A DNA stretch of 64,000 nucleotides from Rhypophila decipiens (GCA_033297075.1 MU858056.1:186001-250000); one strand, 5' to 3'; numbered from the stretch's first letter, positions 46,758-61,230 are shown. A program made the numbers and translations. Notes: a model not told the origin generated them from the letters alone.

Positions 46758-46807
46758 TTACGTAAGCTGGCGAGCGAGGGGTTCCCTGCTTAAATCGCGC
46801 TGATTGG
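46758..46807 (+). promoter_or_regulatory. Putative nto1 promoter elements
   Basis: A palindromic TTACGTAA (46758-46765), the kind of site bound by bZIP factors, and an inverted CCAAT box (ATTGG, 46803-46807) lie 300-360 bases upstream of the nto1 start codon. Confidence 0.35.
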
Positions 46808-47113
46808 CCGAGCGCCACACGGCGCCTCGCGTTTTCCAGAACGTCACGTCGTCAAAACTGACTGCCCTCCCCAACCCTTCAACTTTCTACCATCGTCGCA
46901 TCAAGGCACTGTGCTGGCTACTGGCTCTTGGTCGCGTCTGGCTCGAGTATATACCCATCTTCTTCCGATGCGAGAACCAGAAGCTCGTCCGCCTTGCATG
47001 ACCTTGCCCTCCGCGACTCCGGCCCGATCACCCTTCTAGCCTCAGCCCACAGCTTCCTTCGTCCTCCCTACCCAGCATCTTGTCTACAAAATTCACGACA
47101 ACTCATACCCAGG

Positions 47114-50100
47114 ATGCCGCCGGGGCCCGCGACTCCCAGGCGAGCAGCTGGGGGACGTCCCCGAGGACGTCCCAAGACTCGTGGTTCTGCCAGCGCGTCT
47201 CGCGTGAGGAAGGCAGCGTCAGATGCGGTAGCTTCCGAACCCCCTCCTAAGAAGAGACGATACATCCCCGGTGGTCCTGGTGGAGGTGGACGGTTCGTGG
47301 ATGAAGATGGCGTCGAAACCCCGGCCCCCAAATTAGGAGGAGCAACCGCACCCCGTCAACGGACGTCAGCTGCGAACCGATCGAACGACACCCCGTCAGT
47401 CTTCCCACGCAGAGAGCGAAGCACTCGAATCAGGACCGCCGTGAATCGCGATAAACTCGATGACATGCAATACAGCTCAGCGGCAGCTGTTGCGGCAGCT
47501 GTTGTTCAGAGCGAGGGATACAAACCACGAGAGGAACGCGGATGGGAAGAGTTCCACCCCAACTTGGACATAGAAGCCACGTTCATGCTTTTTCATGCCC
47601 ATGAGGTGGACGGAATAGTCAGCAAATCAGTGCCGCCAACCCCGGCAGTGCAAGCATCAACCGGCTCGCTACACGGCACTGGTCCCGGCACGCCAATCAA
47701 AGAGTCCAATCCAGCCATGCTGAATGCGCTCAGCAATACTCCAAGTGGACAGGGCAAGCCTTCTCTTGGGATGTCACCCATTGATACGCCCAGCAGACGT
47801 CGCCTAGGAGGGAGGCCAACACGAGACTCCGTTTCGCTTTACGCCTCCCGCTCCTTTGATCTAGGCCAGACGCCCAAGACGCCCCAGGTCCTCCCAATAA
47901 ACAACCAGACACCCAAAGAACGCCTGGACCTCAAGCAACCCTCGTATCGAAAGACTGATCGTATTGCCCTGTTTGAAAGTAAGACCTTCGGCCAGGCACG
48001 ATACGTTGACAAGTCCATGATGAATGTGGGATACCAAGAGAGCGACAACTTCATCAGACTTGATCGCAAACTGATCAAATCCGTGGACGCTAATGCCGAG
48101 GAGGATCTCGACCAGTCGGTCTTATTGAAGCAGCAGGGCGATCATGCGCAACATCCCGCCGGTAATGTAGGTCGGGTTGAGTACGACATGGACGAGCAAG
48201 ATGACATGTGGCTTGAGAGGATGAACGCCGAGCGCAAAGAGGCTGGTCTGCCTTCAATAACACGAGAAATATTCGAGATCACGATAACCAAGATCGAGAA
48301 AGAGTGGCATGCTCTTGAGAAGCGGATTCCAAAACCAAATCCGAAGCCACCGCAGACGCACCGGCCGAGATCGAGCTCGGCGGCCGCTGTCAACGGGGAG
48401 CCCCAGGCGGGCGAAGAACAGGACAGCAAATGTGCCATCTGCGATGATGGCGATTGTGAAAACACAAACGCGATAGTGTTTTGTGATGGGTGCGATCTTG
48501 CTGTCCACCAGGAGTGCTACGGTGTCCCCTTTATCCCCGAGGGGCAGTGGCTATGTCGCAAATGCCAGCTGATTGGACGCGGGATTCCGGTAAGAAAAAC
48601 AATGTTCAACTCCCCACATTATACGTTACTCACATCATTGTGTAGACATGCATCTTTTGCCCGAACACCGATGGCGCTTTCAAGCAGACCAATTCATCAA
48701 AATGGGCACATCTCCTCTGCGCCATGTGGATACCCGAGGTGTCCCTTGGAAACCACACCTTCATGGAGCCGGTTATGGAGGTGGAAAAAGTGCCCAGGAC
48801 GAGGTGGAAGCTGGCGTGCTACATATGCAACCAACGCATGGGTGCCTGCATTCAGTGTTCTAACAAAAGCTGCTATCAGGCGTTTCATGTTACGTGCGCA
48901 AGGCGAAGCCGGCTGTACCTCAAAATGAAAAACAGCCAAGGAGCACTGGCTGTACTCGATGGTAGTCTTGCCCTCAAAGCCTTTTGCGACAAGCATTGCC
49001 CTCCAGACTATGCCAAAGAGAATGGCGTAGCTCAGGCAACCAAACAGGCGAAGCGCTTCTACAAGCGCACGATGAAAGGAAGACAGTGGGCGGATAGCGC
49101 GGCTGCGGCTTTGCGAATGGCCGCTATGCATAAACACGCCAACACTGAGCGGCCCCCTGAAGAGTCGCAACAGACTGGCGCCGAAAAATCGGCTGTCACG
49201 GGGGACAAGAAGGGACAGCCAGGCAAGAATGTCTGGAAACTGCCATCAGGCGCACCCATTATCCCCCTGGTTGTGTATGATATCGTCGAGAACTCACTTC
49301 AACGGTTTAACATACAGAGGCGCAAGGAGTTCGTTGCCGAAGCATGCCGATACTGGACTCTCAAACGCGAGGCTCGTCGCGGAGCCGCTCTTCTTAAACG
49401 GCTTCAGCTACAGATGGAGACATTCACATCCATGGAGCTGACGCGTCGCAACTTTGCTACCATCGGACCATCTGGTAAAGCCCGGTTGACTAGGAGAGTC
49501 GAGTTTGCCCGAACTCTGCTCAAAGACCTTGAGCAGCTTAAAGTACTATCGGAGGACGTTGTTGAACGGGAAGCTCAGAAGCTCGAAGCAGCCGAGTTGG
49601 AGCTGGAGTTTGTTGACAGCTGTTACTTTCCTGTTTACAAGATGCTCGCGCCGATTGTCGAGAGGGCCTTCTTGTAAGTGTGCCTGAATTCCCATGTCCG
49701 TCCGAGTTGGTAATATTCTAACAATCATTAGTCTCGATAAGAACATCTTCAAGAAGGGTTTAGGGGAGCTGCAGGACAAACTTGATCGGCGGTTTTATAC
49801 CACCACGTTGCATTTCGCCCATGATTTCTGTCAAGCTATCAGCGGGGGACTCAACACTTCGACCACCGATCAGCCCAGTACTGAGACAAAGCCTGAAATC
49901 ATCTTGGCGTCTCCGGCCAAGAATGGAAACTCTGAGGCGAAAAAAAGACGACAACTGGCTAAAAGGATTCTCAAGGATGTCCAACCTTTGCTTGAAGCAG
50001 CATTGCGTGTCGAGGCAGAGATTTGCCAGAAGCCTATTGATGCATTGCTGAAAAGGCTCGGAAGTATGTTAGAGGCAAGTCTCGAGGAACGGCGGCCGAC

Positions 50101-50935
50101 CATCACGGTCTCGCACGACGACGGTATTGCTCTAGAGGCGGATCAAGACATCAAAATGGCAGACGCCCTAGAGGAAGCGCAGATAATTGTTGCCGATGTT
50201 GACCAGAGTGACGGGGAGGTAATGGTGGTCGGCGGCATCGATGATGAGGACCGTATGGACGTCGACGCCGATGGCTCGCAAAAATTCGACGCCGATGCGA
50301 GTATCGAAGTGGCAAACGCGTCGGAGAACGAGGGAGTGGATAGTGGGAAAACAAACGGCACCCTGTCGTCCAATGCTTCGATTGCCGTGGCTGAAACCGA
50401 CGCGGATCATAACCTTCCCAACGGGTTCAACAGCAAAGCCTCTGGTTCTCCTCCGTCGCTGCCGGGCGCGGAATTCTCCCAACAACCGCCGACTCACCTT
50501 AGCATAGGTGATCCACTGACCCCACCACAATCTAACGGAAGTTTCGGGAGAAACGTCGACAATCCAACCAACTTCCTCTCCGAAGGCGGAGTCCCATGGT
50601 ACCTCAAAAGCTTCCAGCTTCAAGGAACGTCGGCCGTCGAGGAAGAATGGACCGGTCGGCAGGCGGTGCGCAGCCTCAGCGAGGAGTTGACTGATATGGA
50701 CGAAGAGACGCTGGAGCATCTCGGCTTCGACGTGGATGATGGCGATACCATTACCGCTTCGCCCGTCAATGCCACCGCACCCGAAAAGCCACAGCGTACA
50801 CCCAGGAATAGTAACAATACGCTGCAACTTCCGCAGCCCGGCTCTACCTCGACGAGGAGGACGCGATCAACTCCACTGAACGTTAGAAAGGGGCTTAGGA
50901 CGTCTGCTCGATCGGCCTCTGCCAGGAAGCAGTGA
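47114..50935 (+). CDS. nto1: PHD-finger protein Nto1, BRPF/JADE family (NuA3 subunit)
   Basis: Exons 47114-48589, 48646-49673 and 49732-50935 give 1235 residues. Introns are 56 and 58 nt. The N-terminus is basic and Gly/Pro-rich. An enhancer-of-polycomb-like motif (DEQDDMWLERMNAER, about residues 360-410) precedes a C4HC3 PHD finger (about 440-487, CAICDDGDCENTNAIVFCDGC...WLCRKC). A zinc knuckle and an extended PHD follow directly in exon 2 (TCIFCPNTDGAFKQT, CYICNQRMGACIQC, CYQAFHVTCARR). This PHD-knuckle-ePHD block is diagnostic of BRPF/JADE/Nto1 scaffolds, which hold MYST acetyltransferases and read histone H3. The middle is helical, and the C-terminal 400 residues are acidic and low-complexity. 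A frame open upstream to 46928 has no ATG. Confidence 0.92.
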
Positions 50936-53900
50936 GCTCTGGTATCATTGTCGTTGGTTGATACCCGTATCACCGATTTATTTCTTTTTCGTTATTCTTC
51001 ATTTGCGGCTTTATCTTCTGCCCTTTTCTCATACACTCTTATTAAACCGAAGAACAAGCGCGAGGACGAGCAGCGGAGTTTTGGAAGCTCTTGAGTGTCA
51101 TCTTTTATTTCCCTACCAATTGGTTTTAATTAATTGTACGAATAGGTCAATGTCATCTTGGAAGCTGACTCACCAAGGAGGGTTATATTTTTTTTCTGGC
51201 CGTTTCTTGGTTGATGGTTGGTTCATCGCTGGCAATTATTCGAGTTGTCCCTTGTTTTTATTTTCGTCGGGGTTTATGGGAGGGAAGCGAAGATCGGGTT
51301 TAGTATTCGCTGATATCAAACATCCCAGGTTCGATTCTTTTTTTCGCTGTCTTTTTCTTCATCATCCTCTTTTCCTCTGTGGTGTCGAGTGGAGTTTGCG
51401 AAGATCATGGGTTTGACTGGACATTGGGAGGACATCTTTTTTTGCCTAGGGATTACTTTTCGGAGGGACTTCAACGAGTTGTCGGGTGTTCAGGTCTTGC
51501 TTGCGTCGATGTATGTATGTACTACCACCCAACCTGCCTTATCTCTGAACCCAGAATTAGTATGGTTTCTTGGTATATCGTTCGGCTCCTTCTCGTCTGC
51601 CCGCATATTCAGCCAGAAAGAGACGGTAATAAATCGACTTCTCTATCTTTCCGATGCCTGGTGATTTCTCAAATGGACTTTGGACATGCCTTTTGCCAAG
51701 TCTAATATGAGGTACCTCTCAGCTGTCAGAGAATAACCAAGAATGCCGTGCACTGTTTACAGATCGTAGCATATGACGCTCTCCTGAATGATAATCATCG
51801 TCCTTGACCGAGTCCGTACTCGTGATAGCACCGATTGACGAACCAAGTTGTTCAGCCAAGGCGGTGAATAGTCTCAAGTGATCAAAGGATAGACAAGAAT
51901 ATCACTATAGGTTGGGCGATCATGTGACTAGCTTCTAAGAGTATACGTAACCACTCGTTAGCCTCCATCACCAGGTATGTCGCCCTATTGGTGATAGTAA
52001 CTCTTTCGGCTGGGTCGCTACTCAGGCACGATGACAACATCTGGTCCCATTGTTGGAGGGGTACACAAGCAGCCCCGCCTTTGCGATATGTGGTGTAAAA
52101 AAAAGATTCACGAGAGGAGCCCCTCCTCCTCCATCCCCCTCCTTTTCCACCGCCAGCCAGCCCACCAAGATGGAATTTCACTGTAACAGTCCGTGGAGGG
52201 TTTGTTCTGTCGGCGCGGGGTAGTATTATAGGATTTTTTTTTAACAAGTCGTACAATTCATATTAGCTATACGGCGGAAATGTCGGGCTCGAAGTCCCAA
52301 TTCTCATCGTATCCTGCGACATGCAAACTCATGGACGAGATAAAGAGGTGGGGAGGGGGGCAACTACTACCTAGGAGATACCTTATTATACGATGTTGCC
52401 CGAGGTCAGTCAGTCACTTCCATCGATCCCGCGTGGTTCGGGGTAAGAAACTCAGGCAACTACGGGCATTGGATGTGCTTGCCTAATAACAGCTTTGACA
52501 GACATCGTTCGAGTCAGTCCAAACCCGGGGGAAGGAAGAACCGGCAAGTCTATTGATATCAACGACAATTGTCATTGTCATACCCACCCACTGCCCTCTG
52601 TCAAAATTAAAAAGTGATTTATCTATTTCGGACAGTTCAAACTCGCCTGCTTGGGTCTTCGATTCATATTTTTTCTCTCCATATTCGTACTCCGTAGACG
52701 CCGCAACACTCGACCAACATGTCCCCGGTTTCCAAACCCATTGGTAGGTTCAGGAGGGACGGTTGTAAGTTCCAACAAATCAGCTTCCATTCCGTTGGCT
52801 GGGGTCGCGCTCGTCCCGGGCTGGCAGTCTGGGGTGAGCGGCAAGGCGGCATGGAGGAGGTCACTGCCTGGCCTTTCTTTCTCACTCACTTCCTCTTGAC
52901 AGTGGCACAGCGAGGAAAACCAAGCGCCGAGTGAACCTCTCAAGTAATGTAGAAGAGCTCTTTTACAAATTTTCCTTCTCGTGCACTACATTAGGTGCAT
53001 ACGGCAAGACGGAGAGAGGTCTTTGGTGGGGTTGGCCTACGTATGTATGTACTTTGTTTCGATCGATGAAGTCGCCTGGACTCGGGAGAAGTCTGAAGCT
53101 TAGTAGGGGGCGAAAAAGAGACCCCTGCTCAGGGGTTTCCTCGGTATGGATCAACCAAGCTCGATGTGACAAATTTCTATAATTCCGGGAGGAAAGGAGA
53201 CGGCGGAAGACAACGAGGGTTGAGTATCACAGACACGTTTCTTCTGGAGCTTGTCATTTCGAGATGAGATATGTAATGAGATATTGCTGCGCAAAAGTAT
53301 CATGAGGTGTCGCAAGACAGAGCACAGCGCAAAGAGTTGGCAAGACAGCTAGAACTAGGACTCCAAAGTCTCAGTGGTTAGTATGAAATCTCGGCAGACG
53401 ATTGCCTAGCTTTTTTAACAGCCGGATGGCGAGGACTTGAGTGCTGACGGAAAGTCTTGTCTCTTGTCATTTTCCCGGAAAATTATACTGTCGGGTACTG
53501 CCTCTGCTGCTGGAGAGGGGTGATGGCGGTGGGAGAGTCAAACTGATACAAACATACTCCCTCGCTGGACGTAGCAAACAAGAGACTTCAGATCCGTAGA
53601 GCAAAGACTCTTTGATAGTGGCAAAGAGGATATCCATCGAGAGCTGCATCCTAGAAAATACAAGGAACAAAGAAACCATACGGGGCAAGTACGCTGAATT
53701 CAGTGATGGGTTTTGGATGTCGCGGCAGGAGTCAGGGACAAAAGCGGAATTAGGTGAGAATCGGTGACTTGACCCCTTCCTCACCCACTTTACAATCCAC
53801 AGCTCTCGAGACATCGACACCAAGGGCCGCCCAGTCCAGTGGCAGTCACCGTCGCTCCCGCCAATCCCAGGCCGAGAACATGCAACCACGATGGGGGGTC

Positions 53901-54894
53901 ATACGAGGTTTCGTACTAACAGTTGCCCAGCGCATGTCTAATGTAGTCGCGTTAGCGCTGCACACTGCGCTTCTTGTTCGTACAGAATACCGTGCTGTGC
54001 TTTGATAAATCCCTTACAATTTTCAGACTGCGTCAAAGGACTGCTCTCGACTTTTGGCCGGCCCCGCCAAATCCCTTTGCACTCTAAAATACTCTTGCGC
54101 TGCGTATTGCCCTGTGCGTGGCCGTGCCCCGTGCTCGACGCTAGTTTACCCCCCGGGCCCTGCTTCTGGCGAGTCTCCTCTCCTCCAAAAAGTCTCAAAC
54201 CAGAGCACCGCCAACTCTGATTTTTCCCCTGGCACGATTTCTCACCCATCCCCAAAGTGACCGTCGACGAATTTATTCCTCGACCAAAGACGCGCATTTT
54301 TTGCAAAACGGCGATAAAAGTCCTGCAGTAAGGCACCTGACGGTTTCTGTCTCATTCTTCCGAAATTGAGGCGATACCAGCGAATTCCGGCGAGCACTGT
54401 GATTTGCACTTGGCAATCATCTTGTTTTCGGTCTCCCCCCGACCGTGGCGCTGAACAGCCTTCTCTTTCCCCCCCAAAAATAACAATCCCTTGAACCTTC
54501 AATCACCTCAACTTTCTTCCCCCACAGCCACGACGACGACCCCTTCTCTGCGGGTTTATCAGCGACGCAACGTCTCAAACGACGATTTAAAGACGATTTT
54601 CTCATCGCTAAAAAACAGCGCTACGTAATTTCGAGATCGGGTCGATAGCACGCCACCCCGAGGACCTTGTTTGACTGACGACAAGAGCACACTGTCCTCA
54701 GCACTTGCCTTGCGTTCTCGAGAAATAGACTGGTCAGCATTCTACCTGACGATAGCCGGCTAGCTTTTCGGCTTTTCAAAAAAACACGTCGATCAAAAAC
54801 TTCCCCGCGAAAGTTTGCAACACTCGAACAACTGGAAGCTTCTTTTCCGGGAACTAACCACCATCCCACTAATCGCTGAGATCACTTCTGAAAG
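50936..54894. other. 4-kb region between nto1 and PP1
   Basis: No gene found. 50936-51700 is T-rich and is probably nto1 3' untranslated sequence. One copy of the TACGGAGTA motif lies at 52688-52696 (as TACTCCGTA). 54000-54890 is C/T-rich and probably contains the PP1 promoter and leader. Frames reach 140 codons but look random. Confidence 0.4.
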
Positions 54895-55031
54895 GTGAGT
54901 TACCTCCTTTTTGCACCTTTCCCCGTATCTGCGTCTCGTTGCGCATGTCGCCATCACCCGCATTCCCCATCCATGTTCCATCATCGTCCTTTATGATCGC
55001 ATTACTAATTCCTTTCTTCCTCAAGCTTTAG
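54895..55031 (+). other. Putative 5'-UTR intron of the PP1 gene
   Basis: A consensus donor GTGAGT at 54895, a branch-like ACTAAT near 55004 and an acceptor at 55025 (CTCAAG) or 55031 (CTTTAG) lie about 150 bases upstream of the start codon. Leader introns are common in constitutively expressed fungal genes. Confidence 0.5.
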
Positions 55032-55176
55032 CCATCCAGAAGTGTATCGTGCCCTGATTTCATCGCGTGCAGCATATCCATACCCAATTACCTGTTGACT
55101 TCCTTGCAATTTGTCGGTCGCTACCGAGTTTCCGTAACCTGTGCGCGCCATCTTTCGGGCTGGTGAGGACTTTGCA

Positions 55177-56400
<1,224 letters not shown>

Positions 56401-57807
56401 AATTTTGAATTTATACGAACAATTCCCTCTTTCTAGGTTCGGTCGCCGATAAAAAGCTCCTTGTCCCGACAAGCTAGCGGCGAATACATTTAATTCCCGA
56501 CGATCGACTCAATATACTGCTCTGCCTTTTTTGATTGCCGACTGTTGGAGCGGCTTCTCAGCCTCGTCTCTGCGTCCGTTTACGACCTCTTCTCGACCCA
56601 TATCGGCTTTTCTCGCCTCCTAATGCGCCGCCGAACGAAGCCATGCCTCTCCTCATATCCAAGGGAAAAGAAAAAAGGACTTGATGCGGGGATGAAAAGG
56701 GTTATTTTCTGGAATGGATGACTGACGACTTCTCATTGTCTATTTACGCATCCGATGTTCAGGGAGGTATAGATACGCAAAGAGCGAGGTCTCGGAGATG
56801 GGTGTAGTTTTGGCTTGGGGTTGTGCTCTGGTGTCTGTGTGTGTATGTGCATGTCGGGATTTCTCCTGGCACGGCAAATGACGGCTGATTATTATCTTTT
56901 TCCTTGCTCTTCCTTTTATTACAAATGCGCACACAGTATGTCGTTTTGTTGTTTTGATTGTCGGTGCTCTTGATTGCGACTCGAGAAGGCAGGACGAAGG
57001 TGGGGGCGGGGGGCAGAACAGCAGGTTCATTGTAACATTTTTCTAACGGTCTTCATTTTCTTCCACCAAGCTTTCCTGTTTGCCTATTTACTAACGGATC
57101 TGGCTCGCCAACCTATGCCCTCGCGCCTACTAGAGCACATCTGAGGCTGACAAAGTTTGACATTCCGTGATAATACGAGCTGATTATGGCGGTCGAGTTT
57201 GCAAAAGTTGCCTTGACCTTGAAGTGTTGATGAGGAGAGGGGGCCTCTGGAATGTGGTGACGAGTTGAATATGGCTGAGGCGGGGCGTACGAGATCATCT
57301 TATATCTTGCCTGTGATGTTTGTTTGTGAGTTGTGTCCACGGAGAAGTCATGGAGGCAGCCAGGGAGGCAGCCAAGGGGATGGAGGCGGAAGGCGAAAGT
57401 CAAGCCAGTAATTGGTGGCACGAGAGAGCAATGTGATAATGGATTTGTGTTGAGTTTTGCTATCGGCGGCACAGATGGCCATAATGATGTGAAGCTATGG
57501 ATGATTGATCATGGGGTTTGTTTCCGTCCACTTTCTCTTGTTTCTAAGACGTATGTGCTGTTTTATTTTTATCTATTTGCCATCATGTAGGTGTCGTCTG
57601 GATATTATGTGCCATTGTTTTGCTAGGAAAGTTATTGTTTCAGTATGCTTCTCGGAACCGCCTTTGGTGTGTTGCGTCCCGTCCTGGTATGCTTCATGAT
57701 GTTGCCCCGTAGGAAGATGCCCGAGTGTCTTTTACTCTCCTCTGTACAGTACCTTACATATTTCCCGTCTGGTCTGCTTACACATGATGATCCAGAAACC
57801 AACCGCT
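56401..57807. other. Convergent 3' region, PP1 / PhyH-like
   Basis: 1.4 kb between convergent stops. No supportable gene. Contains a GT-rich stretch near 56830-56850. Confidence 0.4.
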
Positions 57808-58857
57808 TCACGCAGCGGCACTAATCTGCGTCGTAGTCTCGGACTGACTCTTCCGCTTGGCCTCTTCCTCCTCCAGCCTCTTGAGCTCCTCGAGCCTCAT
57901 GCGCTCTTGTATCCGGACCCGCTCGGGAATCACCTCCTCCCTAGGCATGGTGATCTTCCAGCCTTTCAACCTGTCCTTGCCCAGGGCTCGCAGGGTTACC
58001 TGCTCGACCAGGGAGTAGTTGCCGTCTTCTCTGTCAAAGTTGAAGGGCTCGTTAAGTGCCACCTTGGGGTTGGTGATGATCCTCACGTTTCGCTTTGCGT
58101 TGCTCGAGGCGGAATGCAGCATCAGCGGGTGAAGCAAGTAGACGTCGCCTGCTTTGCCGGTGGCTTCGACGAAGTGGGTGCAGCCCTTGGCTACGTTGCA
58201 TGCCCAGGCGAGATCTGGCTCTGTGTTGAAGCCTGGTTGTCCGCGGGGGGTCATGCGGGGAGAGACGCCCTCGGGATGGTCGTGGAGGTGTTTGGCAAAG
58301 ATGGGGATCGCGTCGGGGCAGATGAAGGTTGCGCCGCCGTCGGGCTCGATGTCGGTGAACAAGGGGATTACGAGCAGGCCTTGCTCTGGACTGTCGAGGT
58401 AGTGCACGAAGAAGTCGCCGTCTACGTGCCAGCCGTCGAGATCTTGCGGCGGGATGGGACGGTCCTGACCTTCTGGGGTGCCGAGGTTGACGATTAGGGA
58501 GTCTTTCCAGAGGGCTGAGTCGGGCGTGATCCGGTCTGCGCCGCCGCAGAGTTCTGTTACTGCTGCCCAGGCCCGTGGGGCTAGGGAGGAGGCGTGGAAG
58601 GTATTGTGGCCTGGCATATTGGTCCGTAGGGTGTGCCAGGTTGATTTATCTGTCGGGGACATGCCTAGACGGGTCCAGACGTTCTTGGTTACCTCGGCGG
58701 CTTGCTCGATCGTGCATGCCCCTGAGATTCTGTGGTAGAGATGGTTAGTAGGTGGCCGGGAGTGAGAGGTTCTGGTGAGCTGTGCATACTTGATCCATCC
58801 ATGAGTTAGGAAGTGCTCCTTCTCCTCTGGTGTCAAGACAGAAGGCGGAGACGACAT
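57808..58857 (-). CDS. Phytanoyl-CoA dioxygenase (PhyH)-like Fe(II)/2OG oxygenase
   Basis: Exons 58857-58790 and 58729-57808 on the minus strand, with a 60-nt in-frame intron (GTATGC...CTAAC...CACAG), give 329 residues. The iron site is visible as His124-x-Asp126 in DGWHVDGDFF and His228 in HPLMLHSAS, with Arg239 (NVRII) as the likely 2-oxoglutarate anchor. This fits the PhyH superfamily of non-haem hydroxylases. The C-terminal about 45 residues are a charged Glu/Arg/Lys helix ending ISAAA, so there is no PTS1. The substrate cannot be told; fungal PhyH-like enzymes act on lipids, small metabolites or secondary metabolites. The usual upstream extension starts at TTG, so ATG at 58857 is used. 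Confidence 0.82.
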   Translation of the reverse strand: MSSPPSVLTPEEKEHFLTHGWIKYAQLTRTSHSRPPTNHLYHRISGACTIEQAAEVTKNVWTRLGMSPTDKSTWHTLRTNMPGHNTFHASSLAPRAWAAVTELCGGADRITPDSALWKDSLIVNLGTPEGQDRPIPPQDLDGWHVDGDFFVHYLDSPEQGLLVIPLFTDIEPDGGATFICPDAIPIFAKHLHDHPEGVSPRMTPRGQPGFNTEPDLAWACNVAKGCTHFVEATGKAGDVYLLHPLMLHSASSNAKRNVRIITNPKVALNEPFNFDREDGNYSLVEQVTLRALGKDRLKGWKITMPREEVIPERVRIQERMRLEELKRLEEEEAKRKSQSETTTQISAAA

Positions 58858-59954
58858 GGTTGGCAACGATCACTTGTTGTTTTCCTTGTCGTGCGGGGAT
58901 GAGATGTGATTCCTCAGTGAAGCTATAGGTGGTTTGGCTTGGTCAGTTCTTTTTCTGCATGTTATGGGTGTTGGGCATATATATAATTACTGACAAGAGG
59001 ACCATCGGCTGATTACAAGTCTGGTATCATCGTAGAGGCACCACCTGACCAACCAGACTGCCACCGCCGCCGCCGCTGTCAGAATGCGGAGAAGCAACAG
59101 CAGCTACCTGGGTCATGATGTATATCATTGGATCAGCCAGTGCGTAGTCGGAGGGCCTCGACACCATCCCGGTTCCCAACGTTACAGCCGGGTTTCCAGA
59201 TTGGTGATGGCGGCGGGAATGGGGTATTTTGGGCCTTCTTGTATCCGGCTGGCCGGTCCATTCAGCATAACGCTGACCGGGAAGTCGGGTAGAGACTTCT
59301 GATGTAAGTGCGGGGTGGGTGCGCTATCTATTACACTTACACGTTGGTAGATGTGGTTGCATTCTGCAGAACCCAGTCATCTTCACGGAAACAGTTCAAG
59401 ATGTTTAGGAGAGAGTGCGGAATTTGTATTCCGTATGTCTGGACCCATATCGGGATGTGTTCTACTGGCTGGGACTGACACGACCTCGTAAAAACATGTA
59501 TGTCTGAATGGATGTGTCATCATATGTGAGAAGCAGCTGGAGGCGAAGACTGGCTAACCTAAGAGAGTGAAGAGACTTGTAGAATAGAAAATTTATTGTC
59601 ATCTTTTCATTGGCTCATGAACATCGACATTACTATTCCAACCACGGAAGTAGACCTTGTCCCGGATACCGTATCCTGTGTGATTCTTTCCACCATCTTG
59701 AACCGTACACTACACCTCAGTGCCACTGTAACGGTACCGATGGTGGGATGTTTATGGCGCTGATAGGGACCCGCCAGCCAATCGCTCGGGGCATTTTCCA
59801 CCGAGAGACCAGAGGCTTGGTACCGTATGCAGGGCCCCTGGTCATGGCGCAGGGGACCGTGATTGGAATAATTTGAGTTTCTTCTCACTTCCATTACAAA
59901 AATCATGTTACACTCGATAACCAGTTGACTGCCGCAACTACGAAACACATCAGT
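58858..59954. promoter_or_regulatory. Divergent intergenic region, PhyH-like / swc5
   Basis: 1.1 kb between divergent starts. No gene recognised. A CCGCCGCCGCCG run lies near 59063 and a CCAAT sequence near 59777. Confidence 0.4.
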
Positions 59955-61021
59955 ATGCCACCGCCGTTAGAAATAGACCCGGAGGACGACGACTACGCGT
60001 CGGAGGAAGATTCCGACTTTGCGCCCGATGCCGAAAACGCACCGGAAGCCGATGGTGACGAGTTATCAGCTTCCGACGACGACGAGCCCAGCAAGAACGA
60101 CGCACCCGCGCCGCGACAACCAAAGCGACCTGCCCAAGATGATCTGGGGTCCGGAGATGAGGCCATAATAGAAAAGGCCAAAAAGAGACAGAAGAAGAAA
60201 GCAAAAAATGACCAAGAGGATGAAGGTGGGGAGGGCGGGCTTGTCAAGACACGGAGTATGCGTGCTGCCGAGTATGTTCACCTTCCGGATTTGATCGCCT
60301 TCATAAGGGCCGACTGTATACTTATAACGAATGACGTTCCAGGAAATCGGAAAAACGCGCAGCTTTACCCAAAGGTCCTGTGACAATTGACGTCGACGCC
60401 CTCTGGGCACAGATGACCAGTGAACCGGTTGTACCGAACGTCGCCCCGAAGCCGAAGGAAACCGCGGTGGATAGTTCACCAGCACGAGCGAATAAAACAG
60501 CCCCAGCGGTACCGGATGCGAGTGGCACCAAACAGCCCGACACGATCCTGATCAAACGAACATACAACTTTGCTGGCAAGGTTCACACCGAAGAAAAGGT
60601 GGTTGCGCGGGATTCGGCAGAAGCGAAGCTCTACCTTGCCTCGCTCGGAGAAGGGAATGAGGATGGGCCAGGAGCGCCTGAATCTACGTCTCCGAAGAAG
60701 GTTCTTAAAAAGGCGTTTCGATCAAAGTTCGAGCCCATTACGGACGCTGCATCACAGCGTTCAGATTTGAGCTTGGGCGTGTCGGTCCGGCTACGTGCTC
60801 GGGAGCTGGCCAACGAGGCGAATGCCAAGAAGCTCAATACTGTCGAAAAGAGTCGTATGGACTGGGCAGGTTACGTGGATAAAGAGGGCATCAAGGACGA
60901 GCTCGAGCTGGCTGGCAAGTCCAAGGAGTCATATGCCGCACGGCAGGACTTCTTGGCAAGAAGCGAGGCAAAGAGAGAGGAGGACGCTAGGAAGGTTAGG
61001 CTTGCTGGGAAGGTCATCTGA
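59955..61021 (+). CDS. swc5: SWR1-complex subunit Swc5 (BCNT/CFDP1 family)
   Basis: Exons 59955-60271 and 60343-61021, with a 71-nt GTATGT...TTCCAG intron, give 331 residues. The first about 70 residues are strongly acidic (Asp/Glu with Pro), followed by a Lys-rich stretch. This arrangement binds H2A-H2B in Swc5. The C-terminal about 80 residues form the BCNT-C domain, with the diagnostic NTVEKSRMDWAGYVDKEGIKDEL and KSKESYAARQDFLARSE. TILIKRTYNFAGKVHTEEKVV in the middle is also family-typical. Swc5 activates the exchange of H2A.Z into nucleosomes by SWR1. Confidence 0.93.
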
Positions 61022-61230
61022 ACCTTCAGCCATCTTGGTGGTTGCTACTGAATCTTGATTCGACTCAATATTGTTCTCTGGCAATATATACACTCGAGAT
61101 ATGCAGGGGTGAGTCACGTCACCGCCCGACTCCCCATATCCCTTTGGCGGCCCGAAATCATAATATATACACTACCAAAAGTCGAACCCCATAGTCAATG
61201 CAGGAAATATGCAGTACGGCGTTTACTCCA

